Positions 16,856 through 26,123 of a stretch of 64,000 nucleotides of DNA are shown one piece after another. Numbering within the stretch: position 1 is the stretch's first letter; every line of letters starts with the position of its first letter. The DNA comes from Streptomyces sp. CG 926 (GTDB taxonomy: Bacteria; Actinomycetota; Actinomycetes; Streptomycetales; Streptomycetaceae), in NCBI RefSeq assembly GCF_003148825.1, contig NZ_QGGZ01000018.1:54915-118914 (forward strand), given 5' to 3'. Below the pieces are notes generated by a model. It made no database searches. It saw only the letters and a list, made by a program, of their open reading frames with translations, and had not been told where the DNA came from. The position numbers were made by a program, and so were the translations under genes.

Positions 16856-17177
16856 CTTCCGCCCGCTCCACCAGCCGCACGGCCTCGTCCAGCACCTCGG
16901 ACGGGGCCTTCGCGCTGTCCGGGGCCGCGGCGCGCAGCGCCTCGGCGAGGTCCAGCCCGGTCACGGCCACCTGATCGCCGACCACGAAGATGCCGGCGTC
17001 CGGCACCTCCTTCGGCTCCTGCCCGGGGGTCTCGATCCGCTGGGCCCGTACGGAGAGTTCGCGGGCCAGGTCCAGCGCCGCGGCGGCGGCACCCTGCTGC
17101 AGGCGACTCTGCGGCGCGGCCCGCAGCCGGTCGGCGAAACGTTCCACGACGGCGCTCAGGGGCGAAGTATCAAGCAC
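16839..17177 (-). CDS. Small conserved hypothetical protein
   Basis: 112 residues if started at the GTG at 17177 (VLDTSPLSAV), with a weak AAGG upstream. The longer frame to 17390 adds a Cys/Arg-rich stretch that does not look coding. The protein is mostly helical (VVERFADRLRAAPQSRLQQG, AAAALDLARELSVRAQRIE), then has GIFVVGDQVAVTGLDLAEAL. No signal peptide or membrane segment is seen. It is convergent with the preceding gene, and the two 3' ends overlap by 17 bases. Function unknown. Confidence 0.65.
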   Translation of the reverse strand: MLDTSPLSAVVERFADRLRAAPQSRLQQGAAAAALDLARELSVRAQRIETPGQEPKEVPDAGIFVVGDQVAVTGLDLAEALRAAAPDSAKAPSEVLDEAVRLVERAEVRAMR

Positions 17178-17278
17178 CCGGCCGACCTTACGCGCCGCCC
17201 GGGCCCCATTGCCAACGGGCGAACTCTCCGGCACGGTGGCGTGAAGAGAACAGCACGGCGATACCTCCGGAGGCGCCC

Positions 17279-17509
17279 ATGTCCGTAGAGTTCTCCGAAC
17301 AGACCCACCGCAACATGATCGACAGAATCCCCCAGACCACCGGTCGTGAAGTCTCCGACTGGCTCCGCACCGTGGACGACGGCCCCTCACTCGTCCGGTT
17401 CGAGGAGAAGGTCAGCTGGCTGCGCGGCGCGCACGAGCTGTCGTACGGCCAGGCCAAGGCGATCATCCACGAGTACGACCTGCGCAGAGCCGCACGCCGG
17501 CTCGGCTGA
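17279..17509 (+). CDS. DUF4287-domain protein
   Basis: 76 residues, ATG preceded by GGAGG. The whole protein is one DUF4287 domain: TGREVSDWLRTVDD and LRGAHELSYGQAKAIIHEYDLRRA are the hallmark helices. It is a small soluble protein of unknown role, common in actinobacteria. A strong bidirectional terminator separates it from the convergent Bax-inhibitor gene. Confidence 0.85.
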   Translation: MSVEFSEQTHRNMIDRIPQTTGREVSDWLRTVDDGPSLVRFEEKVSWLRGAHELSYGQAKAIIHEYDLRRAARRLG

Positions 17510-17550
17510 GCCCCTCTCCCCCGACCTCGTTTCCCGTACCCCTCTACGCG

Positions 17551-17587
17551 GGAAGGCCCCGCGAGCAGAGTGCTCGCGGGGCCTTCC
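17551..17587. terminator. Bidirectional terminator
   Basis: A perfect 17-bp stem GGAAGGCCCCGCGAGCA (17551-17567) pairs with 17571-17587 over a 3-base loop. It serves the DUF4287 gene and the convergent Bax-inhibitor-1 gene. Confidence 0.9.
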
Positions 17588-17627
17588 CCATGCGGTGCGC
17601 AGGCCGGTGACCGGCGTGCGGGTCCTG

Positions 17628-18476
17628 CTAGTCGTCGCCCGAGAGGATCGAGAAGATGCGCAGCATCTCGACATAGATCCAGACCAGGGTCATGGTGAGG
17701 GCGAAGGCCGCCAGCCAGGCCTCCTCGCGCGGGGCACCGTAGGCGATGCCGTCCTCGACCTGCTTGAAGTCGAGGGCGAGGAAGCAGGCGCCGAGGATGA
17801 CGCCGATGGCACCGAACAGCAGGCCGAGGCCGCCGCTGCGGAAGCCGAGGCCGTCACCGCCGCCGAAGACCGCGAACAGGGTGTTCACGAGCATCAGCAG
17901 GATGAAGCCGAGGGTCGCGGCCATCACGAAGCCGTAGAAGCGGCGGGTGACGCGGATCCAGCGCATCTTGTACGCGAAGAGCACGGCGGCGAAGACGCAC
18001 ATCGTGCCCATCACGGCCTGCATGACCACGCCGGGGCCGAGGTAGGTGCTGACGGCCGCGCTGATGACGCCGAGGAAGACGCCCTCGAACGCCGCGTACG
18101 CCAGGATCAGGCCCGGGACGGGCTTGCTCTTGAACGACTGGATGATCGCGAAGACGAACGCGACGAGACCCGCGCCGATGCCGATGGCGTACGACGTACC
18201 GAGGTTGTCCGGGTCGACCGGCAGCGCGATCCAGGCAAGGGTGGCCGTCACGATGAGCGTGCCGAGCGTCATGGCCGTACGGCTTACGACGTCGTCCATG
18301 GTCATCACGTTGGCGCGGGCCGGGGCCTGCGGCATGCCGGTGGTCGGGTCGGCCGCGTACGGGTTGGTCGCGTACGGGTTGGTCCCGGCCTGCTGCGGCT
18401 GCGCGTCAAAGCCCGCGTAGCCACCGTTGTCGCGGCTGAACCCCCGTCGCGAGAAGACCGGGTTACTGCTCCTCAT
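17628..18476 (-). CDS. Bax inhibitor-1/YccA-family membrane protein
   Basis: 282 residues from the ATG at 18476 with GGAGGAG upstream. The N-terminal ~60 residues are polar, with a repeated NPYATNPYA motif. Seven hydrophobic segments follow, from about residue 70, including AMTLGTLIVTATLAWIAL, LAYAAFEGVFLGVISAA, GFVMAATLGFILLMLVNTLF and LFGAIGVILGACFLALDF, then the acidic C-terminus FSILSGDD. BI-1 proteins are pH- or calcium-sensitive leak channels in the membrane. Streptomyces versions are conserved but not functionally defined. Confidence 0.9.
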   Translation of the reverse strand: MRSSNPVFSRRGFSRDNGGYAGFDAQPQQAGTNPYATNPYAADPTTGMPQAPARANVMTMDDVVSRTAMTLGTLIVTATLAWIALPVDPDNLGTSYAIGIGAGLVAFVFAIIQSFKSKPVPGLILAYAAFEGVFLGVISAAVSTYLGPGVVMQAVMGTMCVFAAVLFAYKMRWIRVTRRFYGFVMAATLGFILLMLVNTLFAVFGGGDGLGFRSGGLGLLFGAIGVILGACFLALDFKQVEDGIAYGAPREEAWLAAFALTMTLVWIYVEMLRIFSILSGDD

Positions 18477-18807
18477 CTCACTCCTCCGTGGCCACCGAGC
18501 GCGGCCTTGCATCAAGAGTAATGCGCTCGCAAAGAAAGCACCCTACTGCTGGAGGAGGATCTTAGGAGAGGGCACGACGGGGCGCTGTGAATAAACGGGC
18601 GGCCCCGCGGCCGGCCCCCGTACGCCGCCCGGCCCGCCGTGGCGTACCGGTCGGTCTTCACCCGGTTCGACGGGCGGCGGCGGTCCGGTCCGGTTGACGT
18701 CGCCGTGAAAGGCTTCGGGCTGTTCCTCCGAGGGAGGCGCGGGCGACGCGCATGACTCCCGTGTCCGTGGTCGGTCGCTCCCGCGAGGCCGGACACCGGG
18801 CCGTGGG
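18477..18807. other. Non-coding gap between bldA and the BI-1 gene
   Basis: No convincing gene is seen. The part near 18477-18560 is the BI-1 5' region. The stretch 18600-18800 is GC-rich with short imperfect hairpins that could terminate the bldA transcript, but no single stem stands out. Confidence 0.4.
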
Positions 18808-18892
18808 TGGTACCCGGAACCGGACTTGAACCGGCACGGCCCGAAGGCCAGCGAGGTTTAAGCTCGCCGTGTCTGCATTCCACCATCCGGGC
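18808..18892 (-). tRNA. bldA: tRNA-Leu (UAA), bldA
   Basis: The minus strand gives a class II tRNA of 85 nt including an encoded CCA (plus-strand 18808-18810). The acceptor stem GCCCGGA pairs with TCCGGGT (one G-U), with discriminator A. The anticodon stem GCGAG/CTCGC holds the loop CTTAAAC, so the anticodon is TAA and it reads UUA. The T arm is CCGGTTCAAGTCCGG, and a long variable arm (GGCC TTC GGGCC region) is present as expected for Leu. In Streptomyces this is the only tRNA for the very rare UUA codon and is the developmental switch bldA: mutants grow but fail to form aerial mycelium or many antibiotics. Its place beside an ABC exporter and the ndh/eno/rpf region fits S. coelicolor. Confidence 0.97.
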
Positions 18893-18935
18893 AAGGCGTG
18901 GCGGCCCCCGTGAAAAAGCCTTGAACGCTGGGTCG

Positions 18936-18963
18936 AGCCTATCCGGATCACTCCCTGTGCCAA
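18936..18963 (-). promoter_or_regulatory. Predicted bldA promoter
   Basis: Read on the minus strand, TTGGCA (18963-18958) and TAGGCT (18941-18936) are separated by 16 bases, close to the vegetative sigma consensus TTGACN-TAGRNT. Initiation would fall near 18929, about 37 bases before the mature tRNA 5' end, leaving a short leader for RNase P. Confidence 0.65.
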
Positions 18964-19291
18964 CCTGCGAACTTTCCGATGTTGTCTGATTTTATTGGCG
19001 CTTGAGGGTTCGTCAGGCCCGAGAACGCACGGTCGGCCCGTTCTGGACGTCGATCATCACCTGTACGGGAATGACGGGATTTCGATGGCCCACGCCACCC
19101 CCCGCGCCACCCTCCCCGCCACCCCGGGCCACCGCCCTCGGACGGGGCTCCTGTCATACCAGAGGAGGACACCCACCCGTCGGCCGTCAGACTCCAGTGG
19201 GCCGAGGAACAGGCACGGCGGCTGATCCGGAGCGGGGGTACGCGCGGCGAGGATGGAAACGTCCCCGCACCGCAGACCGAGGAGCCGTCCC
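18964..19291. other. Non-coding gap between bldA and the ABC exporter
   Basis: No gene is supported. Near 18980-19000 is an AT-rich patch (TTGTCTGATTTTATTGG) unusual for this genome that may hold promoter elements for the exporter. Short open frames in both directions here are Arg/Pro-rich and lack ribosome sites. Confidence 0.4.
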
Positions 19292-20065
<774 letters not shown>

Positions 20066-20120
20066 TCCGGGCCACCTCCGAAGCCCTCCTCCAGACTTCC
20101 AGCCCCAGGACTCGAAACCC

Positions 20121-22676
20121 ATGTTCCGTACAGCCCTGCGCAATGTCCTCGCGCACAAGGCCCGACTGCTGATGACGGTGCTCGCCGTCACCCTCGGCGT
20201 CGCCTTCGTCTCCGGCACCCTCGTCTTCACCGACACCCTCAAGAAGTCCCTCTCCGGCCAGTCCGCCAAGGACTACGCGGGTGTGGCCGTGTCCGTCACC
20301 TCGTACGGGCAGCTCATGAACGAGAACGGCGAGAAGGAGGGCGAGCCCGGCCTGAGCCAGGCCACCCTCGACAAGGTCAAGGCGCTCCCGGGCGTCGCCT
20401 CCGTCTCCGGACGGGTCTCCGGCTTCGCCGGCGTCGGCGACGAGAACGGCAAGCTGATCGGCGCCGGCTGGGCCAACCAGGGCGCCAACTACACGCCCGT
20501 CAAGGACGACAAGAACCCGCGCTACACCTTCACAGCGGGCGCCGGCCCGGCCAAGGCCGACGAGATCGCGCTCGACAAGGCGACCGCGGACACGGGCAAG
20601 TACAAGGTCGGCGACAAGGTGCGCGTCGCCACCAACGGCCCGGTGAAGGAGTACTCCCTCGCCGGCGTCTTCACCACCACGGACGGCGGCGTCACGGCCG
20701 GCGGCAGCCTGGTGCTCTTCGAGACCAAGGTCGCCCAGGAGCTCTACCTCAAGCCCGGCTACTTCCAGGAGATGTCGGTCGGGGCCAAGGACGGCACCTC
20801 CGCCGAGAAGCTGCTCGCCGACGTCAAGACGCTGGTCGACAGCAAGGGCACCCAGGCGCAGACCGGCGCCGCGCTCGCCGAGAAGCAGGCCAAGGACATC
20901 GAGCGGGGCCTCGGCCAGTTGGGCACCATGCTGCTCGTCTTCGCCGGCATCTCGCTCTTCGTCGGCGTCTTCCTCATCTACAACACCTTCACCATGCTGG
21001 TCACCCAGCGCACCAAGGAGCTGGCCCTGCTGCGCGCCGTCGGCGCCAACCGCGGTCAGGTCATGCGCTCGGTGCTCACCGAGGCCCTGGTCGTCGGCTT
21101 CATGTCCGCCGTCATCGGCCTGATCAGCGGTATCGGCCTGGCGGTCGCCATGCGCTCCGTGATCGGCTCCCTCGGTGCCAAGCTCCCGGGCGGCGGCGTC
21201 GTGGTCGCGCCGAGCACGATCATCGCGGCCCTGGTCATCGGCGTCCTGGTCACGACGGTCGCGGCCCTGCTCCCCGCCTGGCGCACGGGCCGGATCGCCC
21301 CGGTCGCCGCCATGGGCAGTGCCCACCTGCCGGCCAGCGCTAAGTCGCTGGTCGTGCGCAACGTCATCGGCTCGATCATCAGTGTCATCGGCATCGGCCT
21401 GGTCCTGCTCGGGGTCTCCAACGGCGGCAACTCCGGCCGCATGACCATCGGCGCGGGCGCGTTCTTCATGCTCATCGGCATGATCGTGCTGCTGCCGCTG
21501 CTCTCCAAGCCGGTCATCGGGGCCGTCCGCCCGCTGCTGCAGAAGGTGTTCGGGATCCCCGGCAAGCTGGCCTCCCAGAACGCCGTCCGCAACCCGCGCC
21601 GCACCGCCGTCACCGCCGCCTCGCTGGCGATCGGCCTGACCCTGGTCACCACCCTGTCGGTGCTGGGCATCACCGTCGGCAAGGTCGTCGACCGGATGAC
21701 CACCGAGAAGCTCAAGGCCGACTACAAGGTCTCCATGGCCGGCGACATGGGGGGCTACCTCGACGAGTCGGTGGCCGAGACCCTGGCCAAGACCCCCGGC
21801 ATCAAGGCGGTCTCCCCGCAGACGGCCGGCTACTTCATGGTCGGTGACGACTTCCGGTCGGCCTCCGGCGTCAACCCGGCCGGCATCGGCCGGCTGCTGA
21901 ACATCGAGACCGTCAGCGGCTCGGTGGACTCCCTCGCCAAGGGCGAGATCCTGGTCGCCGAGAAGACCGCGAAGAGCAAGAAGCTCGACACCGGCTCCAC
22001 GATCCAGGTGAAGTACCAGGACGGCAAGCAGCAGACCCTCAAGGTCGGCGCGGTCTACAAGGACATGGAGGGCCTGCTCTCCCCGTACGTCCTCGACGAC
22101 AAGATCCTCTCCCAGCACAGCGAGGAGAGCGCCGTCAGCGAGGTGTACGTCAACGTCGAGGGCGGGTCGTCCAAGGCCGGTCAGCAGAAGGTCGTCGACG
22201 CGCTGGGCAAGAACCCGGCCATCAAGGTCGCCACCCAGCAGGACATGCGCAACGAGATGGGCGGCCAGATCAACCTGATGCTGAACATCATGTACGGCCT
22301 GCTCGGCATGGCGCTGATCATCTCGGTGCTCGGTGTGGTCAACACCCTGGCGATGTCCGTCTTCGAGCGGACCCAGGAGATCGGCATGCTGCGGGCCATC
22401 GGTCTCGACCGCGGCCGGGTCAAGAACATGATCCGCCTGGAGGCCGTGGCGATCTCGCTCTTCGGAGCCGTCCTGGGCGTCGCCATCGGCGTCTTCCTCG
22501 CCTGGGCGGTCGGCAGCACGCTCGCGAAGGCCATGCCGAACTACGAACTGATCCTCCCGTGGGACCGGATCGGCATCTTCCTCCTGCTGGCCGCCGTGGT
22601 CGGCGTCCTGGCCGCCATGTGGCCCGCTCGCAGCGCCGCCCGCCTCAACATGCTCACCGCCATCAAGACGGAGTAG
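20121..22676 (+). CDS. FtsX/MacB-like ABC transporter permease
   Basis: 851 residues. The first helix (~17-38) starts LLMTVLAVTLGVAFVSGTLV. A large extracytoplasmic MacB-PCD-like domain follows (~40-260), then helices at ~265-285, ~320-345 and ~365-390, a tandem second half with helices at ~415-465, another extracytoplasmic domain (~520-710), and the final FtsX helices ending WPARSAARLNMLTAIKT. The tandem FtsX arrangement in one chain means it can form a transporter with two copies of the adjacent ATPase. Substrates of the family include lipids, peptides and signals to cell-wall hydrolases. It lies next to bldA and ends at a strong terminator. Confidence 0.92.
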   Translation: MFRTALRNVLAHKARLLMTVLAVTLGVAFVSGTLVFTDTLKKSLSGQSAKDYAGVAVSVTSYGQLMNENGEKEGEPGLSQATLDKVKALPGVASVSGRVSGFAGVGDENGKLIGAGWANQGANYTPVKDDKNPRYTFTAGAGPAKADEIALDKATADTGKYKVGDKVRVATNGPVKEYSLAGVFTTTDGGVTAGGSLVLFETKVAQELYLKPGYFQEMSVGAKDGTSAEKLLADVKTLVDSKGTQAQTGAALAEKQAKDIERGLGQLGTMLLVFAGISLFVGVFLIYNTFTMLVTQRTKELALLRAVGANRGQVMRSVLTEALVVGFMSAVIGLISGIGLAVAMRSVIGSLGAKLPGGGVVVAPSTIIAALVIGVLVTTVAALLPAWRTGRIAPVAAMGSAHLPASAKSLVVRNVIGSIISVIGIGLVLLGVSNGGNSGRMTIGAGAFFMLIGMIVLLPLLSKPVIGAVRPLLQKVFGIPGKLASQNAVRNPRRTAVTAASLAIGLTLVTTLSVLGITVGKVVDRMTTEKLKADYKVSMAGDMGGYLDESVAETLAKTPGIKAVSPQTAGYFMVGDDFRSASGVNPAGIGRLLNIETVSGSVDSLAKGEILVAEKTAKSKKLDTGSTIQVKYQDGKQQTLKVGAVYKDMEGLLSPYVLDDKILSQHSEESAVSEVYVNVEGGSSKAGQQKVVDALGKNPAIKVATQQDMRNEMGGQINLMLNIMYGLLGMALIISVLGVVNTLAMSVFERTQEIGMLRAIGLDRGRVKNMIRLEAVAISLFGAVLGVAIGVFLAWAVGSTLAKAMPNYELILPWDRIGIFLLLAAVVGVLAAMWPARSAARLNMLTAIKTE

Positions 22677-22692
22677 CGGCGGCAGGGACACG

Positions 22693-22727
22693 GGAAGGGC
22701 CCCGGGGCATCGCCCCGGGGCCCTTCC
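22693..22727. terminator. Bidirectional terminator
   Basis: A perfect 16-bp stem GGAAGGGCCCCGGGGC (22693-22708) pairs with 22712-22727 over ATC. It lies between the convergent ABC permease and methyltransferase genes. Confidence 0.9.
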
Positions 22728-22743
22728 GCGTTCGCGACCCCTG

Positions 22744-24153
22744 CTAGACCGTTTCTGCTTCCGTGTCCCACGTACGCAGCCGCAGGGGCAGCCGGGCGTC
22801 CCCGGCCGCCGTGGGGCGCACCGCGAACACCTGGTTGACCCCGAGTCGGCCCCGCTCGAAGCCGAGCGCGCAGGCCGCCATGTAGAGCTGCCAGACCCGG
22901 GCCCGGCCGGGCGAGGTCAGCCGGACCGCCTCCGCCCAGTGCTCCTCCAGCCGGGCCACCCACGCCCGCAGGGTCAGCCCGTAGTGCTCGCGCAGCGCTT
23001 CGACGTCACGGACCTCGAAGCCGGCCCGTTCCAGCTCGCCGACGGTGGTGCCGAGCGGCGAGAGCTCCCCGTCGGGGAAGACGTAGGCGTCGATGAACTC
23101 GTCGATGCGGTAGGCCTCCTCGTCCGGCTCCGGACGCCGGGCGATCTGGTGGTTGAGCAGCCGCCCGCCGGGGCGCAGCAGGGCGTGCAGGGTGCGGGCG
23201 TAGTCGCGGTAGCGGTCGGCTCCGACGTGTTCGGCCATCCCGATGGAGGAAATGGCGTCGTACGGCCCGTCCTTGACGTCCCGGTAGTCCTGGATCCGGA
23301 TGTCCACCCGCTCCGTCAGTCCCTCGTCGGCGACCCGTTTACGGGCGTACACGGCCTGCTCGCGGGAGAGCGTGACACCGGTGACCCGGACGCCGTACTC
23401 GCGGGCCGCGTGCAGTGCCATGGCGCCCCAGCCGCAGCCGACGTCGAGCAGCCGGTCCCCGGGCCGCAGGGCGAGCTTGCGGCAGACCAGGTCGAGCTTG
23501 TCGCGCTGGGCCAGTTCGAGGGTGGCGCCGGGGCTCCAGTAGGCGCAGGAGTACACCATGGAGGGGCCCAGGACCCGTTCGTAGAAGTCGTTGCCGACGT
23601 CGTAGTGGTGGCTGACGGCCCGGCGGTCGCGGTTCTTGCTGTGGCGACTTCCGGTCCGCCTGGAGGCCGCTTCCTCGGCGGGGGGCGGGGGTGGGGGCAG
23701 TGGGCCGGCGAGGGCGATCAGCTCGCGCGCGGCGGCCCGCTGGGCGGCGTCGCGCCACCTCGCGCCCGGCAGGTCGCGGAGCGCGGGCAGCCCCGTGCGG
23801 CGCGCGAGGCCGCCGAGGGCCGCGAACGGTCCGGGACCGCCCTGGGCGGTGGAGACGGTGGGGCCGACGGGCGGCAGGTCGGGCTCACGCTCCCACAGCA
23901 GGCCCGCCACCCGGTCCAATAGATCGAACAGACTTCCTTCGACCGTCAGTTCGCCCGCCACCCAGGCCCGGGCCAGCCCCAGCTCGCCGGGCCTCCAGAG
24001 CATCCGCCGCACGGCTCGGCGGTCGTGGATGACGAGCACGGGGCCGTCGGGCGGGCCGGCCTCGCTGCCGTCCCAGGCCCGCACACGTACCGGCAGCGGG
24101 GCACCCAGCAGGGTCTCGGCAACAACGGCGAGCCGCGGCGCGGCGTCGGTCAT
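22744..24153 (-). CDS. Cyclopropane-fatty-acyl-phospholipid synthase-like methyltransferase
   Basis: 469 residues from the ATG at 24153 (GGAGGTG upstream). The N-terminal ~150 residues are the lipid-recruiting domain seen in CFA synthases. A Pro-rich linker (~151-160) follows. The methyltransferase domain starts at SHHYDVGNDFYERVLG, with SAM loop LLDVGCGWG at residues 235-243, then the catalytic-region motifs SIGMAEHVGADRY and FIDAYVFPDGELSPL. It would transfer a methylene or methyl group from SAM to unsaturated acyl chains of membrane phospholipids. It is transcribed on its own between two terminators. Confidence 0.9.
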   Translation of the reverse strand: MTDAAPRLAVVAETLLGAPLPVRVRAWDGSEAGPPDGPVLVIHDRRAVRRMLWRPGELGLARAWVAGELTVEGSLFDLLDRVAGLLWEREPDLPPVGPTVSTAQGGPGPFAALGGLARRTGLPALRDLPGARWRDAAQRAAARELIALAGPLPPPPPPAEEAASRRTGSRHSKNRDRRAVSHHYDVGNDFYERVLGPSMVYSCAYWSPGATLELAQRDKLDLVCRKLALRPGDRLLDVGCGWGAMALHAAREYGVRVTGVTLSREQAVYARKRVADEGLTERVDIRIQDYRDVKDGPYDAISSIGMAEHVGADRYRDYARTLHALLRPGGRLLNHQIARRPEPDEEAYRIDEFIDAYVFPDGELSPLGTTVGELERAGFEVRDVEALREHYGLTLRAWVARLEEHWAEAVRLTSPGRARVWQLYMAACALGFERGRLGVNQVFAVRPTAAGDARLPLRLRTWDTEAETV

Positions 24154-24211
24154 GGCGCACCTCCACAAAAGCTCCGACCCCTCCGTCTACCCATCTCGGG
24201 CCCCGGGTACG

Positions 24212-24255
24212 CCGAAGGGGCCGCCCGCACCACGGATGGCGGGCGGCCCCTTCGG
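24212..24255 (-). terminator. ndh terminator
   Basis: A perfect 17-bp stem CCGAAGGGGCCGCCCGC (24212-24228) pairs with 24239-24255 over a 10-base loop, located 76 bases after the ndh stop. Confidence 0.9.
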
Positions 24256-24330
24256 GGTCGAACAGGTCGTACAGGTGAAGCAGATGGAGCAAGTGGAGCC
24301 GGTGAGCTCAGCTCCTGCCGGTCACACCGG

Positions 24331-25722
24331 TCAGGAGGCCTTGGCCTTCGCGGCCGGGGCAGCGGCGGCGGCCGGAGCCGGCGCCGGCGCCGGCTTGGCG
24401 GCCTCGTAGAACTCCTCGCGGGGGGTCTCCAGCGCACCGAGGGAGACGACCTCGCGCTTGAGGAACATCGCGAGGGTCCAGTCGGCGAAGACGCGGATCT
24501 TGCGGTTCCAGGTCGGCATGGCCATGCCGTGGTAGCCACGGTGCATGTACCAGGCCAGCCGGCCCTTGAGCTTGATCTTCGTCTTGCCCATGACGATCAT
24601 CGCGACGCCCTTGTGGAGGCCGAGGCCCGCCACCGCACCCTTGTTGGAGTGCGAGTACTCGGCCTGCGGGAAGCCCCGCATGCCCGAGATGACGTTGTCG
24701 CCGAGGACCTTGGCCTGACGCAGCGCGTGCTGGGCGTTCGGCGGGCACCAGGCGTTCTCGACACCGGCCTTGCGGGACGCGATGTCCGGAACCTGGGCGT
24801 TGTCGCCGGCGGTCCAGATGTAGTCCGTGCCCGTGACCTGGAGGGTCGGCTGGGCGTCCACGTGGCCGCGGGGGCCCAGCGGCAGGCCGTAGCGGGCCAG
24901 CACCGGGTTCGGCTTGACGCCGGCGGTCCACACGATGGTGTTGGAGTCGACCTCGAGGCCGTTCTTCAGCACCACGTGGCCGTCCACGCAGGAGTCCATG
25001 GAGGTGCTGAGGTAGATCTCGATGCCGCGGGACTCGAGGTGCTCCTTGCCCCAGGTGCCGAGCTTGGGCCCGACCTCGGGAAGGATCTTGTCGGCCGCGT
25101 CGACCAGGATGAAGCGCATGTCCTCGCGCTTGATCGTGGAGTAGTACTTCGCGGCGTCCCGAGCCATGTCCTCGACCTCACCGATGGTCTCCGCACCGGC
25201 GAAGCCGCCGCCGACGAAGACGAAGGTGAGAGCCTTGCGGCGGACGTTCTCGTCCGTCGTGGACTCGGCCTTGTCGAGCTGCTCGAGGACGTGGTTGCGC
25301 AGGCCGATGCCCTCTTCGACGCCCTTCATACCGATGCCCTGTTCGGCGAGGCCGGGGATCGGGAAGGTGCGGGAGACGGCGCCGAGCGCGATCACCAGGT
25401 AGTCGAAGGGCAGCTCGTACGCCTCGCCGACGAGCGGCGTGACGACGGCGACCTTGCGGTCCTGGTCGATGCTGGTGACCCGGCCGGTGAGAACCTCTGC
25501 CTTGGGCAGCACGCGTCGCAGCGGGACGACGACGTGCCGAGGCGAGATGCTGCCTGCGGCCACTTCAGGGAGGAAGGGCTGGTAGGTCATGTACGAGCGC
25601 GGGTCGACGACCGTGACGGTCGCCTCGCCGTAGCGCATCTTCTTCATGATGCGCTTGGCTGCGTACAGGCCTACGTACCCACCTCCTACAACGAGGATCC
25701 TGGGACGCTCCGTGGTGCTCAT
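24331..25722 (-). CDS. ndh: Type II NADH dehydrogenase
   Basis: 463 residues from the ATG at 25722. It passes electrons from NADH to menaquinone without pumping protons, at the inner face of the membrane. The FAD motif is GGGYVG (13-18) and the NADH motif GGGFAG (171-176). TAGDNAQVP and WCPPNAQHA are typical NDH-2 segments, and the C-terminal amphipathic part (~380-430) binds the membrane. The last 25 residues are a low-complexity Ala/Pro tail. No ribosome site is obvious; an in-frame GTG at 25740 is possible. Two Rex-type operators lie in the long 400-base upstream region, so expression probably rises when the NADH/NAD+ ratio is high. Confidence 0.94.
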   Translation of the reverse strand: MSTTERPRILVVGGGYVGLYAAKRIMKKMRYGEATVTVVDPRSYMTYQPFLPEVAAGSISPRHVVVPLRRVLPKAEVLTGRVTSIDQDRKVAVVTPLVGEAYELPFDYLVIALGAVSRTFPIPGLAEQGIGMKGVEEGIGLRNHVLEQLDKAESTTDENVRRKALTFVFVGGGFAGAETIGEVEDMARDAAKYYSTIKREDMRFILVDAADKILPEVGPKLGTWGKEHLESRGIEIYLSTSMDSCVDGHVVLKNGLEVDSNTIVWTAGVKPNPVLARYGLPLGPRGHVDAQPTLQVTGTDYIWTAGDNAQVPDIASRKAGVENAWCPPNAQHALRQAKVLGDNVISGMRGFPQAEYSHSNKGAVAGLGLHKGVAMIVMGKTKIKLKGRLAWYMHRGYHGMAMPTWNRKIRVFADWTLAMFLKREVVSLGALETPREEFYEAAKPAPAPAPAAAAAPAAKAKAS

Positions 25723-25755
25723 GGAACGAGTATCCAGCACCCAAAGGGGTGTCGC

Positions 25756-25773
25756 TCGTGAGCCCCTTCACAA
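25756..25773. promoter_or_regulatory. Putative Rex operator next to ndh
   Basis: TCGTGAG, four bases, TTCACAA matches the Rex operator TTGTGAA-N4-TTCACAA at 12 of 14 defined positions, with a perfect right half. It is centred about 43 bases before the ndh ATG. On the minus strand a TAGCAG-like -10 candidate lies about 15-20 bases further upstream (near 25788-25793), so bound Rex would block transcription. Confidence 0.75.
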
Positions 25774-26040
25774 GGACTGGGAGACCCTCTGCTACACTCC
25801 GCCGCCCACGTGACGGAGGTCATGACGCGCGACGGGAACCAGAAGGTGCTCGGAGTCGTTGTTCACCCGTCCTGAACTGGCCTCCAAGGCCGAAAGCGGA
25901 CTGGACCACAGGGCTTCGTCCATACCTCCGACGCGGATCCCGTCGCCTCCGTCGATCGCACGAACGCGCGCGAAAAGGGGCCTGCGGGCCTCCGGAGGAC
26001 CCCGAAGGACCCTTCCGACGACTCCACAGACCCCTTTTCC

Positions 26041-26058
26041 TTGTGAAGAACTTCACGA
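26041..26058. promoter_or_regulatory. Putative distal Rex operator upstream of ndh
   Basis: TTGTGAA, GAAC, TTCACGA differs from the Rex consensus at one position. It lies about 325 bases upstream of ndh and 66 bases past the ppx stop, in a gap (25723-26123) that otherwise has no credible gene. It may mark a second ndh promoter with a long leader. Confidence 0.75.
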
Positions 26059-26123
26059 AGTTGATGTGGATCACGGGCCTGTCGGCCCCGAATCAGCCAC
26101 TCACAACCTGCTTCGAAGGTCGT

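Noticed and set aside
25820..26074. An 84-codon minus-strand frame between ppx and ndh
   Set aside because: Arg/Ser-rich and overlapping the distal Rex-type operator; more likely leader sequence than a gene.
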